Below are positions 1 to 8,226 of a stretch of 8,776 nucleotides of DNA, piece by piece. The notes beneath the pieces are model-generated. The model was given only the letters and a program-made list of their open reading frames with translations, was not told the DNA's origin and did not search any database. The stretch is from NCBI GenBank assembly GCA_026982255.1, contig JALSHL010000290.1:1-8776 (forward strand), read 5' to 3'. This stretch comes from Paracoccaceae bacterium (GTDB lineage: Bacteria > Pseudomonadota > Alphaproteobacteria > Rhodobacterales > Rhodobacteraceae). The first letter of the stretch is position 1, and the number at the start of each line of letters is the position of its first letter. Made by a program: the position numbers and the translations under genes.

Positions 1-2616
<2,616 letters not shown>

Positions 2617-2875
2617 AGATACCCGTCTTTCTTCCACTTGCGCCGGCCGGAATGTGCCGATCGGTGATGTTGCCCTCTTCCGCCGTTCAATCAAACGACT
2701 ATGGTGCTTGTTTCAATGCGCGCAAATGCGTAAATGGACTCACGCGACCGCCGTGCACCGGAAGGATCGGTTTTGATGTAAGCGGCACGCATGGAAGTGT
2801 CAACGCCAGCCCGCACGGGCCATAGCGGCAAACCAGAGGAATAGCGCCCATTCGGGCCTTAACGGGAGTAACAAT
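2617..2875. promoter_or_regulatory. Divergent secA / ppiC intergenic region
   Basis: These 259 bases separate two divergent genes and must hold both promoters. The best box pair I can find for secA on the minus strand is TTGCGC (2725-2720) and CATAGT (2703-2698) with a 16-base spacer; both boxes are weak matches to the sigma-70 consensus. On the plus strand TTGATG (2773-2778) is a possible -35 for ppiC, but no good -10 lies at the right distance. Two short GC hairpins lie in the presumed ppiC leader: GCCC/GGGC at 2809-2820 and at 2846-2857. The second is followed by only CTT, so it is not a convincing terminator. A GGGAG ribosome site precedes ppiC. No convincing small gene is present: two 15-17 codon ORFs lack ribosome sites. 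Confidence 0.4.
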
Positions 2876-3724
2876 ATGCGTAAACTTATGATGGCCGGTG
2901 CAATCGCCTGCTTTGGTGTTCTTTCCGCGGTGCCGGTGGCGGCACAGGAACCCGATGTCGATGCCTCGACCGTGCTGGCGGTGGTCAACGGCACCGAAAT
3001 CACTCTTGGCCATGTCATCCTGTTGCGCACGCAATTGCCCGAGCAATATCTGACGGCTCCGGACGACGTGTTGTTCGAGGGAATCCTCAATCAGTTGATC
3101 GACCAGACCCTGCTGGGCGACACAGTCACCGAAGAACCGTTGGAAATGCGTCTGGCGCTGGAAAACGAAGCCCGTGCCCTGCGCGCCGCCTCGGCCATTG
3201 ACGCGGTGTTCGGTCAGGGGCCGACAGACGAGGAAATCCGGAAGGCCTATGACGAAGTCGTCGCCGGCATTCCCGAGGAACAGGAATTCAACGCCAGCCA
3301 TATTCTGGTCGAAACCGAAGACGAAGCCAAGGCGATCATTGCTCAGTTGGAAGGTGGCGCGGATTTTGCCGAACTGGCAAAGGAAAAATCCACTGGCCCG
3401 TCCGGCCCGAACGGCGGGGAACTGGGCTGGTTCGGACTGGGCATGATGGTGCCGGAATTCGAAACGGCGGCCACGGCTCTCGAGGTCGGAGCGATCTCCG
3501 CGCCGGTCCAGACGCAATTCGGCTGGCATGTTATCAAGCTCAACGACAAACGCATCAAACCGGCCCCTGCCCTCGACGAAATCAGGGACCAGTTGGTGCA
3601 GCAGATCCAGTCGCAGAAGCTCGATGCGATAATTGCCGAACTGCGTGACGGAGCATCGGTCGAAACCATGGTGGAGGGCTTCGATCCGGCCAATATCCGC
3701 AACCTCGACCTTCTGGACGAGTAG
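2876..3724 (+). CDS. Periplasmic parvulin-type peptidyl-prolyl isomerase (PpiC/SurA-like)
   Basis: The 282-residue product starts with a classic signal peptide: MRK, a hydrophobic stretch at residues 5-20, and probable cleavage after VAA (residues 21-23). It should therefore act in the periplasm, probably helping exported proteins fold by isomerising peptidyl-proline bonds. The N-terminal region (about 30-130) resembles the helical SurA/PrsA-type chaperone segment. The parvulin domain runs from about 137 to 225, with ASHILVE (His142), GGELGWFG (180-187), a MMVPEFE stretch and QTQFGWHVIKL (212-222), all typical rotamase signatures. There is no lipobox cysteine at the cleavage site, so it looks soluble rather than a lipoprotein. 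The start has a GGGAG ribosome site at 2864-2868; ATG 2888 or 2891 are in-frame alternatives but would trim the charged N-terminus. argJ begins six bases after its stop, so the two are probably co-transcribed. Its position back-to-back with secA fits an export role. Confidence 0.93.
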   Translation: MRKLMMAGAIACFGVLSAVPVAAQEPDVDASTVLAVVNGTEITLGHVILLRTQLPEQYLTAPDDVLFEGILNQLIDQTLLGDTVTEEPLEMRLALENEARALRAASAIDAVFGQGPTDEEIRKAYDEVVAGIPEEQEFNASHILVETEDEAKAIIAQLEGGADFAELAKEKSTGPSGPNGGELGWFGLGMMVPEFETAATALEVGAISAPVQTQFGWHVIKLNDKRIKPAPALDEIRDQLVQQIQSQKLDAIIAELRDGASVETMVEGFDPANIRNLDLLDE

Positions 3725-3730
3725 GCGACC

Positions 3731-4981
3731 ATGGCGCCCCCGATCCCTGTATCCCCGCTGGCACCGGCGGGCGGTTTCCCCGCCCTGCCGGTCATCGGAG
3801 GCGTCCGCTTCGCAGCGGTCGAGGCCAATGTGAAATATCGGGGGCGACTGGATGTCATGCTGGCCGCCCTCGACAAAGGCTCGGTCGTGGCAGGGGTGTT
3901 CACGCGCTCCAAAACCCGTGCGGCGCCGGTGCTGTGGTGTCAGGAAAACCTCGCCAACGGCGTCGAGCCGGGCGGGCTGGCGATTATCGTCAACTCCGGC
4001 AATGCCAATGCCTTTACCGGCAATAACGGCATGGACAGCGTGCAGAAAACCGCCGGGGCCGTGGCCGAGACGCTGCATATCCCGCCGCACAATGTTTTCG
4101 TGGCCTCCACCGGCGTTATCGGAGAGCCGCTGCCGACGGAGCGCATCACCGCAAAAATGGCGGAACTGCGTGACAATCTGGACGAGGGCAATGCCAAAGA
4201 CGCCGCGCAGGCCATCATGACGACGGACACCTATGCCAAGGGCGCCGCGGCCGAGGTCACGCTGGACGGGATACCGGTAAAAATCGCGGGCTTTGCCAAA
4301 GGGTCGGGCATGATTGCGCCGGATATGGCAACGATGCTGGTGTTTATCTTTACCGATGCGAAAATATCGCAGGATGTATTGCAAGGGATCCTGTCGGCCA
4401 ACACCGAAACCACCTTCAACAGTATTACCGTGGATAGCGATACATCCACATCCGATTCCCTGATTGTCGGGGCTACGGGCCGCGCCGGCATGATCCCGAT
4501 TACCAGAGCAGACGATCCTCGCGCCGCCGTATTTTCCAAGGCCTTGTATAGCGTCATGCTCGACCTCGCGCATCAGGTGGTGCGCGATGGCGAGGGGGCT
4601 ACGAAATTCGTTTCGATCACCGTCAAAGGAGCGGAAAACGACCGCGCCGCGAAAACCGTCGGGCTGGCGATTGCCAACTCTCCGCTGGTGAAAACCGCCT
4701 TTGCCGGCGAGGACCCCAACTGGGGCCGCATCGTCGCCGCCATCGGCAAGGCCGGCGAGGAAGCCGACCGCGACCGTCTGTCGATCCGCTTCGGCGACAT
4801 CCTGGTGGCGGAAAACGGCTGGGTGTCGCCGGACTACCGCGAGGAAGACGGGGCCGAATACATGAAGGCGCAGGACCTGTCGGTCACCGTCGATCTGGGG
4901 GTTGGCGAGGGTGAGGCCACCGTCTGGACCTGTGACCTCACGCACCAGTATATCACCATCAACGCCGACTACCGCTCATGA
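3731..4981 (+). CDS. argJ: Bifunctional glutamate N-acetyltransferase / ornithine acetyltransferase ArgJ
   Basis: ArgJ transfers acetyl from N-acetylornithine to glutamate, recycling the acetyl group in arginine biosynthesis. Bifunctional forms also use acetyl-CoA. The 416-residue protein has the family start SPLAPAGGF (8-16), the oxyanion-hole motif STGVIG (126-131) and the self-cleavage/nucleophile site in GMIAPDMATML. There cleavage before Thr201 would give alpha and beta chains and expose Thr201 as catalytic nucleophile. It ends with the conserved INADYRS tail. Length and motifs are complete. Whether it also has N-acetylglutamate synthase activity cannot be told from motifs. It starts six bases after the parvulin stop with only a weak ribosome site, suggesting translational coupling, and its TGA overlaps the ATG of mutT. 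The proteins on either side share no obvious pathway with it. Confidence 0.97.
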   Translation: MAPPIPVSPLAPAGGFPALPVIGGVRFAAVEANVKYRGRLDVMLAALDKGSVVAGVFTRSKTRAAPVLWCQENLANGVEPGGLAIIVNSGNANAFTGNNGMDSVQKTAGAVAETLHIPPHNVFVASTGVIGEPLPTERITAKMAELRDNLDEGNAKDAAQAIMTTDTYAKGAAAEVTLDGIPVKIAGFAKGSGMIAPDMATMLVFIFTDAKISQDVLQGILSANTETTFNSITVDSDTSTSDSLIVGATGRAGMIPITRADDPRAAVFSKALYSVMLDLAHQVVRDGEGATKFVSITVKGAENDRAAKTVGLAIANSPLVKTAFAGEDPNWGRIVAAIGKAGEEADRDRLSIRFGDILVAENGWVSPDYREEDGAEYMKAQDLSVTVDLGVGEGEATVWTCDLTHQYITINADYRS

Positions 4982-5376
4982 AAACCCTGCTGGTTTCCGC
5001 CGTCGCGCTGATCGACAAGGACGGGCGCGTTCTGCTCGCCCAACGTCCCGAGGGAAAGTCCATGGCCGGACTGTGGGAGTTTCCCGGCGGCAAGGTCGAG
5101 GAGGACGAAACCCCTGAACACGCCCTGATCCGCGAGTTGCACGAGGAACTGGGCATCGGCACATGGGAAAGCTGCCTTGCGCCCCTGACCTTCGCCTCGC
5201 ACAGTTACAAGGATTTCCACTTGCTGATGCCGGTGTTCGCCTGCCGGAAATGGGAGGGCACCCCGCAACCAAAAGAAGGGCAGACCCTGAAATGGGTCCG
5301 CCCGAATGCCTTGCGGGAATACCCTATGCCACCGGCGGATATTCCCCTGATCCCGATCTTGCGGGACTGGTTGTAA
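4978..5376 (+). CDS. mutT: Nudix hydrolase, MutT-type 8-oxo-dGTP diphosphatase
   Basis: This is a 132-residue Nudix protein. The complete Nudix box GX5EX7REUXEEXGU lies at residues 38-60 (Gly38, Glu44, Arg52, Glu53, Glu56, Glu57, Gly59), preceded by the LWEFPGGK segment typical of MutT. MutT removes oxidised dGTP/GTP from the nucleotide pool, limiting A:T to C:G mutations. Length, an early strand containing LLAQRP and a C-terminal PILRDWL helix agree with MutT rather than with longer Nudix enzymes. Other small-molecule Nudix substrates cannot be excluded on sequence alone. The ATG overlaps the argJ stop (ATGA, 4-base overlap), so translation is probably coupled. pgl follows after 24 bases. 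Confidence 0.92.
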   Translation: MKTLLVSAVALIDKDGRVLLAQRPEGKSMAGLWEFPGGKVEEDETPEHALIRELHEELGIGTWESCLAPLTFASHSYKDFHLLMPVFACRKWEGTPQPKEGQTLKWVRPNALREYPMPPADIPLIPILRDWL

Positions 5377-5400
5377 CGTCAGTTAACCAAAGGACAAGAG

Positions 5401-6087
5401 ATGCCCGATTTTCTGCAGTTTCCCGACCGTGAAATCCTGATGGAAAATATCGCCGAGGATGTGGCCGACCTGCTGGCAGAGTCCTTGGAGAGCAAAGGCA
5501 AAGCAACGCTTGCGGTCCCCGGCGGCACCACGCCCGCCCCGTTCCTCCGGTTGCTGTCACAAGAGGATATCGACTGGCAAAACGTGCGGGTCATGCTGAC
5601 AGACGAACGGTTTGTGCCGGAAACATCGGAACGCTCAAACACCCGCCTGCTGCGCGAGACCCTGTTGCAGAACAAGGCCGCCGCCGCAACCCTCGTTCCG
5701 ATGTTCAAACCGGCAGACAGGCCCGAGGATATTCTTGCGGACCTCGAAGCCGGCATCCGCGCCGCGCTGCCGCTGGATGTCTGCGTCCTCGGCATGGGGG
5801 CCGACAAGCACACCGCCAGCCTGTTTCCGCAGGCCGACCGGCTGCCCGAAGCACTGGACGACACCGGTGCCGTCCTGCTGCCCATGCCCGCGCCGGATGC
5901 GCCGGAGCCGCGCCTGACCCTCACCGCGCCAGTTCTGCGCGCCTCCGCCCACATCAAGGTCCTGATCACCGGAACCGACAAAAAAGCCGCGCTGGAAGAG
6001 GCCCTGATCGCAGGCCCCGCCACCGAGTCCCCCATCCGCGCCATCCTCGACGCGCCAACAGAGGTTGAAGTCTACTACGCCGACTAG
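5401..6087 (+). CDS. pgl: 6-phosphogluconolactonase (DevB/SOL type)
   Basis: This enzyme hydrolyses 6-phosphogluconolactone to 6-phosphogluconate, the second step of the oxidative pentose-phosphate and Entner-Doudoroff routes. The 228-residue product has the family motifs in order: PGGTTP (40-45, phosphate binding), TDERFVP (67-73) followed by SERSN, LGMGADKHTASLFP (130-143, with the catalytic-region His) and SPIRAIL near the C-terminus (210-216). It is cytosolic, with no signal peptide. An AAAGGA ribosome site at 5389-5394 supports the ATG at 5401. The closely related glucosamine-6-phosphate deaminases also share parts of these motifs, but the GMGADKHTASLFP form fits Pgl. The usual partner gene zwf is not in this window: pgl sits instead 24 bases after mutT. 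Confidence 0.94.
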   Translation: MPDFLQFPDREILMENIAEDVADLLAESLESKGKATLAVPGGTTPAPFLRLLSQEDIDWQNVRVMLTDERFVPETSERSNTRLLRETLLQNKAAAATLVPMFKPADRPEDILADLEAGIRAALPLDVCVLGMGADKHTASLFPQADRLPEALDDTGAVLLPMPAPDAPEPRLTLTAPVLRASAHIKVLITGTDKKAALEEALIAGPATESPIRAILDAPTEVEVYYAD

Positions 6088-6140
6088 GAATCCCCCGCCC
6101 CTCGCGCTATGGTCCGGCCAAACAGCAAAGGCACGCCGAC

Positions 6141-6581
6141 ATGTCGAAAACCATCATGCTCCTGAACGGTCCGAACCTGAACCTGCTCGGCCAGCGAGAG
6201 CCGGAGATTTACGGACACGACACGCTCGCGGATATCGAGGAGCGCAGCCGCGCCCATGCCCAAACGCTCGGTTTTGCACTGGATTGCCGGCAATCGAACC
6301 ACGAGGGCGATCTGGTCGACTGGATACAGGAGGCGCGCGAAACCTGCGTTGCGATCATCATCAACGCCGGTGCCTATACCCACACCTCGGTTGCCATCCT
6401 CGACGCGCTGCGCGCCTTCGACGGGATGATTGTGGAACTGCATATCTCCAACCCCAAGGAACGCGAATCCTTCCGGCATGTGTCCTATGTCGAACTTGCC
6501 GCGGACACGGTTATCGCCGGTCACGGCACCGAAGGTTACACCATGGCGCTGGACGCTGTGGCGCAGAAACTGCTTGCCTGA
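6141..6581 (+). CDS. aroQ: 3-dehydroquinate dehydratase, type II
   Basis: AroQ dehydrates 3-dehydroquinate to 3-dehydroshikimate in the shikimate pathway to aromatic amino acids. The 146-residue length is standard for the dodecameric type II enzyme. Signature features are NGPNLNLLGQREPEIYG (9-25) with Arg19 and catalytic Tyr24, QSNHEGDLVDWI (51-62), INAGAYTHTS (74-83) with Asn75 and His81, the catalytic His101 in ELHISNP (99-105), and FRHVSY (111-116) with Arg112. AAAGG at 6127-6131 lies nine bases before the ATG, supporting this start. It lies 53 bases after pgl, so it may belong to the same transcript. A TATGGT at 6108-6113 could be a -10 of its own, but no matching -35 is visible. Confidence 0.97.
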   Translation: MSKTIMLLNGPNLNLLGQREPEIYGHDTLADIEERSRAHAQTLGFALDCRQSNHEGDLVDWIQEARETCVAIIINAGAYTHTSVAILDALRAFDGMIVELHISNPKERESFRHVSYVELAADTVIAGHGTEGYTMALDAVAQKLLA

Positions 6582-6602
6582 GGCGCAAACCGCGCCTATA
6601 GG
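6574..6602 (+). promoter_or_regulatory. Candidate sigma-70 promoter for the queuosine-precursor transporter
   Basis: TTGCCT (6574-6579, 4 of 6 to TTGACA) and TATAGG (6597-6602, 4 of 6 to TATAAT) are 17 bases apart; the -35 overlaps the aroQ stop. Transcription would begin near 6609, about ten bases before the candidate preQ1 aptamer. That placement is what a short riboswitch leader needs. The spacer holds an inverted repeat, AGGCGC/GCGCCT (6581-6586 and 6592-6597), that could be an operator or an incidental hairpin. This is inference from pattern only. Confidence 0.4.
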
Positions 6603-6618
6603 CTGCCCCTCATCGAAA

Positions 6619-6650
6619 CGAAGTCACCGCTCCTTCTATAAAAAACGGAA
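6619..6650 (+). promoter_or_regulatory. Candidate preQ1-I riboswitch aptamer overlapping the transporter ribosome site
   Basis: The leader folds by eye into the H-type pseudoknot of preQ1 class I riboswitches. P1 pairs 6620-6623 (GAAG) with 6633-6636 (CUUC). Loop 1 is UCA (6624-6626). P2 pairs CCG (6627-6629) with CGG (6646-6648). Loop 2 is CUC (6630-6632), and loop 3 is the A-rich tail UAUAAAAAA (6637-6645). The segment UCUAUAAAAAAC matches, from memory, the tail of the Bacillus subtilis queC aptamer. Positions equivalent to the ligand-contacting U6, C15 and A29 of the Thermoanaerobacter aptamer are U6624, C6632 and A6645. The 3' strand of P2 runs into CGGAA, the only ribosome-site-like sequence before ATG 6658, so ligand binding would block translation. 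The next gene belongs to a family that imports queuosine precursors. Weak points are the four-pair P1 and a loop 2 one base short. Confidence 0.62.
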
Positions 6651-6657
6651 TACAGAA

Positions 6658-7281
6658 ATGAACCGCTACATCCTGATTGGCGTCCTCGCCATGGCAACGG
6701 TCGTTGTCGCCTCCAACATCCTCGTGCAATTCCTGTTCGGCAACTGGCTGACATGGGGCGCGTTTACCTATCCCTTCGCCTTTCTGGTCACCGACCTGAT
6801 GAACCGCCTGTTCGGCCCGTCGCAGGCCCGCAAGGTAATCTTTGCCGGTTTTGTCGTCGGGGTGATCTCCTCGCTGGTCGGCACGCAGATCATGCTGGAA
6901 CACGGTCCCGCCGTGACGCTGCGCATCGCTGTCGGCTCCGGCACTGCCTTCCTGACCGCGCAGCTGATGGATGTTTTCGTATTCGACCGCCTGCGCAACA
7001 AGGCATGGTGGCGCGCGCCGCTGGTGTCCTCGCTGGTCGGCTCGTCGCTGGACACGGCGATTTTCTTCACCGTTGCCTTCTCCATGACCCTGACGTTCCT
7101 CGAACCCGCCAACGACGTTAGCTGGGCGAACGAGGCGTTGCCGCTGCTCGGGTTCGGGCCTGTCGTGCCGCTCTGGGTCAGCCTCGGCGTCGCGGATTTC
7201 ATGGTTAAACTGGCGCTGGCACTGGTGGCGCTGGTGCCGTTCCGCGTCGCCGTAAACCGCTGGCGCAATCTGGCAACCTGA
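6658..7281 (+). CDS. yhhQ: Queuosine precursor transporter, YhhQ/VUT family
   Basis: This is a 207-residue, very hydrophobic inner-membrane protein with about six predicted membrane spans (approximately residues 4-25, 31-47, 59-79, 86-108, 121-147 and 168-196). The family hallmark is present: TYPFAFLVTDLMNRLFG (37-53), corresponding to the conserved TYP..FL.TDL.NE.YG segment, plus AQLMDVFVFDRLR (101-113) and LVSSLVGSSLDTAIFF (122-137) with the buried Asp132. YhhQ-type proteins take up preQ0/preQ1 for synthesis of the modified tRNA base queuosine. The start at 6658 gives the normal family N-terminus; upstream in-frame codons belong to a longer reading frame that overlaps aroQ. It has its own candidate promoter and riboswitch-like leader, so it is probably regulated separately from aroQ. 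Substrate (preQ0, preQ1 or queuine) is inferred, not seen. Confidence 0.9.
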   Translation: MNRYILIGVLAMATVVVASNILVQFLFGNWLTWGAFTYPFAFLVTDLMNRLFGPSQARKVIFAGFVVGVISSLVGTQIMLEHGPAVTLRIAVGSGTAFLTAQLMDVFVFDRLRNKAWWRAPLVSSLVGSSLDTAIFFTVAFSMTLTFLEPANDVSWANEALPLLGFGPVVPLWVSLGVADFMVKLALALVALVPFRVAVNRWRNLAT

Positions 7282-7290
7282 AAAAACGCT

Positions 7291-7318
7291 TTGCGATTTT
7301 CAAAAGCCGTGGCATGAT
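7291..7318 (+). promoter_or_regulatory. Weak candidate promoter for the small-ORF transcript
   Basis: TTGCGA (7291-7296) and CATGAT (7313-7318) each match four of six consensus positions and are 16 bases apart. Transcription would begin near 7325, just before the strong ribosome site of the 18-codon ORF. The pair is weak, and the RNA could instead arise by read-through from the transporter gene. Confidence 0.3.
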
Positions 7319-7337
7319 TCTTTCATCGACAACAACC

Positions 7338-7349
7338 AGAAAGGAGGTG
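7338..7349 (+). promoter_or_regulatory. Extended Shine-Dalgarno sequence
   Basis: AGAAAGGAGGTG is fully complementary over 12 bases to the 16S rRNA 3' end as I know it for alphaproteobacteria (CACCUCCUUUCU). GGAGG ends five bases before ATG 7353, an optimal spacing. No other gene in the window has a ribosome site approaching this strength. It is the main reason to believe the short ORF is translated. Confidence 0.75.
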
Positions 7350-7352
7350 CCA

Positions 7353-7409
7353 ATGTCTATTGGGAAATTGGAGCAGCAGATCAAGGTTATTCGCGGGGTG
7401 AAAATCTAG
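7353..7409 (+). CDS. 18-residue small ORF, possible leader peptide
   Basis: The ORF encodes MSIGKLEQQIKVIRGVKI and stops at TAG 7407-7409. I do not recognise the peptide. It is basic (three Lys and one Arg against one Glu), could form a short amphipathic helix, and has no membrane segment or cysteine. It has no run of one amino acid, as a classical amino-acid attenuator would, although Ile, Val and Lys are frequent near the end. Support is the extended ribosome site with ideal spacing and the tight packing between the candidate promoter and the terminator. A GC stem (7411-7421) begins directly after the stop codon. Translation would keep 7343-7349 from pairing with the anti-Shine-Dalgarno copy at 7466-7472, so the act of translation may matter more than the peptide. 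Chance occurrence of so short an ORF cannot be excluded. Confidence 0.45.
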   Translation: MSIGKLEQQIKVIRGVKI

Positions 7410-7484
7410 AGGGGCAGCCCCCTTTGGGCAGACATCCGGCCGATCGGACCCGTTCCGGCTTTGGTCACCTCCAAACTCAGGTCT

Positions 7485-7515
7485 GGGCCGTTCCCATCAC
7501 GGAGCGGCCCTTTCT
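7485..7515 (+). terminator. Rho-independent terminator
   Basis: A ten-pair stem GGGCCGTTCC (7485-7494) / GGAGCGGCCC (7501-7510) with one G-U pair and a six-base loop CATCAC is followed directly by TTTCT. This is the best terminator in the window. It ends the small-ORF transcript, and any read-through from the transporter gene, only about 16 bases before the histidine phosphatase start codon. The T-run is short, so termination may be partial. Confidence 0.8.
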
Positions 7516-7530
7516 AACGAAAGCAATCCC

Positions 7531-8181
7531 ATGACCGAAATCACCCTGATCCGGCACGGGCAGGCGCAAACCGGTGCGACGGACGAGGCCAGCTATGACA
7601 ATCTGTCGGAGCTCGGCCATCAGCAGGCGCGCTGGCTGGGCGAACATATCCGCGCCTCGCACGGTTATGACCGCGTGATTTCCGGTGCCATGAACCGGCA
7701 AATCCAGACGGCACAATCCGTCGGGCTGGATGTGCCGCACCTCACCGACGAACGCCTGAACGAAATGGACTATTTCGGTCTTGCCGAAAGTTTGCAACAG
7801 ACACACGGGGTGGCGTGGCCGACCTCGGAACCGGAATTTATTGCCCATCTGCCGAAAATCCTGACCGCATGGCGCACCGGCGAAATCCGCGACGGGCTGG
7901 AGAGTTACGAAGCCTTCCGCGCCCGCATTTCCGCCGCGCTGGCCGATGTCGCGCAGCAGGACGGGCGCACCCTGCTTGTCACCTCGACCGGTGTCATTTC
8001 CACACTTGCCACCATGGCGCTGGACCTCGATATTCCGGGCAAGAGCAAGCTGTTCCTGTCGGTTGCCCATACCTCGGTCCACCGCTTTGCCTTGCGCAAT
8101 GACGGGCTGCACCTGACGCAATTCGCCAGCACGCCGCACCTTGAGCGGCCCGACCGGCTGCATGCGAAAACCTACGCCTGA
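7531..8181 (+). CDS. Histidine phosphatase superfamily protein (phosphoglycerate-mutase-like)
   Basis: The 216-residue protein has the branch-1 histidine phosphatase start LIRHGQA (6-12), with His9 as the expected phosphate-accepting residue. It also has the supporting LSELGHQQARWLG (25-37), an SGAMNRQIQTAQ block (51-62) with Arg56, and Glu78 in RLNEMDYFG as probable proton donor. The usual second catalytic histidine (family motif SHGG) is replaced: the segment reads VTSTGVI (150-156), with Ser152 in the histidine position. Related proteins with TSGG at this site exist as far as I recall, so this may be a subfamily rather than a decayed enzyme. The substrate cannot be told. It is cytosolic, with no signal peptide. 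The ribosome site is weak (GAAAG at 7519-7523), and the terminator lies about 16 bases before the ATG. arfB follows after 45 bases and is probably co-transcribed. Confidence 0.88.
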   Translation: MTEITLIRHGQAQTGATDEASYDNLSELGHQQARWLGEHIRASHGYDRVISGAMNRQIQTAQSVGLDVPHLTDERLNEMDYFGLAESLQQTHGVAWPTSEPEFIAHLPKILTAWRTGEIRDGLESYEAFRARISAALADVAQQDGRTLLVTSTGVISTLATMALDLDIPGKSKLFLSVAHTSVHRFALRNDGLHLTQFASTPHLERPDRLHAKTYA

Positions 8182-8226
8182 TATTCGGCCCTTCCCCACG
8201 CGCGCCCGACCCTGTAGTTTGCGGCC

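Larger units (their letters stand above)
7325..7515 (+). ncRNA. Putative short terminated transcript (leader or small RNA) with an 18-codon ORF
   Basis: The gap between the transporter and the histidine phosphatase holds an ordered set of RNA signals. These are a weak promoter, a 12-base match to the complement of the 16S rRNA 3' end, a short ORF, GC-rich stems (for example GGGG/CCCC 7411-7421 directly after the ORF stop), the sequence TCACCTCC (7465-7472) identical to the 16S anti-Shine-Dalgarno end, and a Rho-independent terminator. The predicted RNA is about 190 bases. It could be a cis-acting attenuator leader for the phosphatase-arfB genes, a dual-function small RNA, or an mRNA for a tiny peptide. 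I do not recognise it as a known RNA family. Both ends are approximate; the 5' end rests on a weak promoter. Confidence 0.45.

Noticed and set aside
2727..2844. Two tiny ORFs in the secA/ppiC gap (15 and 17 codons)
   Set aside because: Neither has a ribosome site, and neither shows an arrest-peptide or leader-peptide pattern.
2699..4945. A 748-codon minus-strand ORF across ppiC and argJ
   Set aside because: It runs exactly antisense and in codon register to both genes, continuing through their six-base gap. It has no recognisable domain, while both plus-strand proteins are complete and well known.
6430..6657. An N-terminal extension of the transporter overlapping aroQ
   Set aside because: The extra residues are translated from the aroQ region in another frame and have no membrane or family character. 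The family N-terminus begins at 6658, and the extension would read through the candidate riboswitch.
7282..7301. A possible weak terminator just after the transporter stop (AAAA..CGC-TTT-GCG..TTTT)
   Set aside because: It has only three G-C pairs, then a mismatch and A-T pairs, and overlaps the proposed -35 of the next transcript. It is too weak to list as a terminator.
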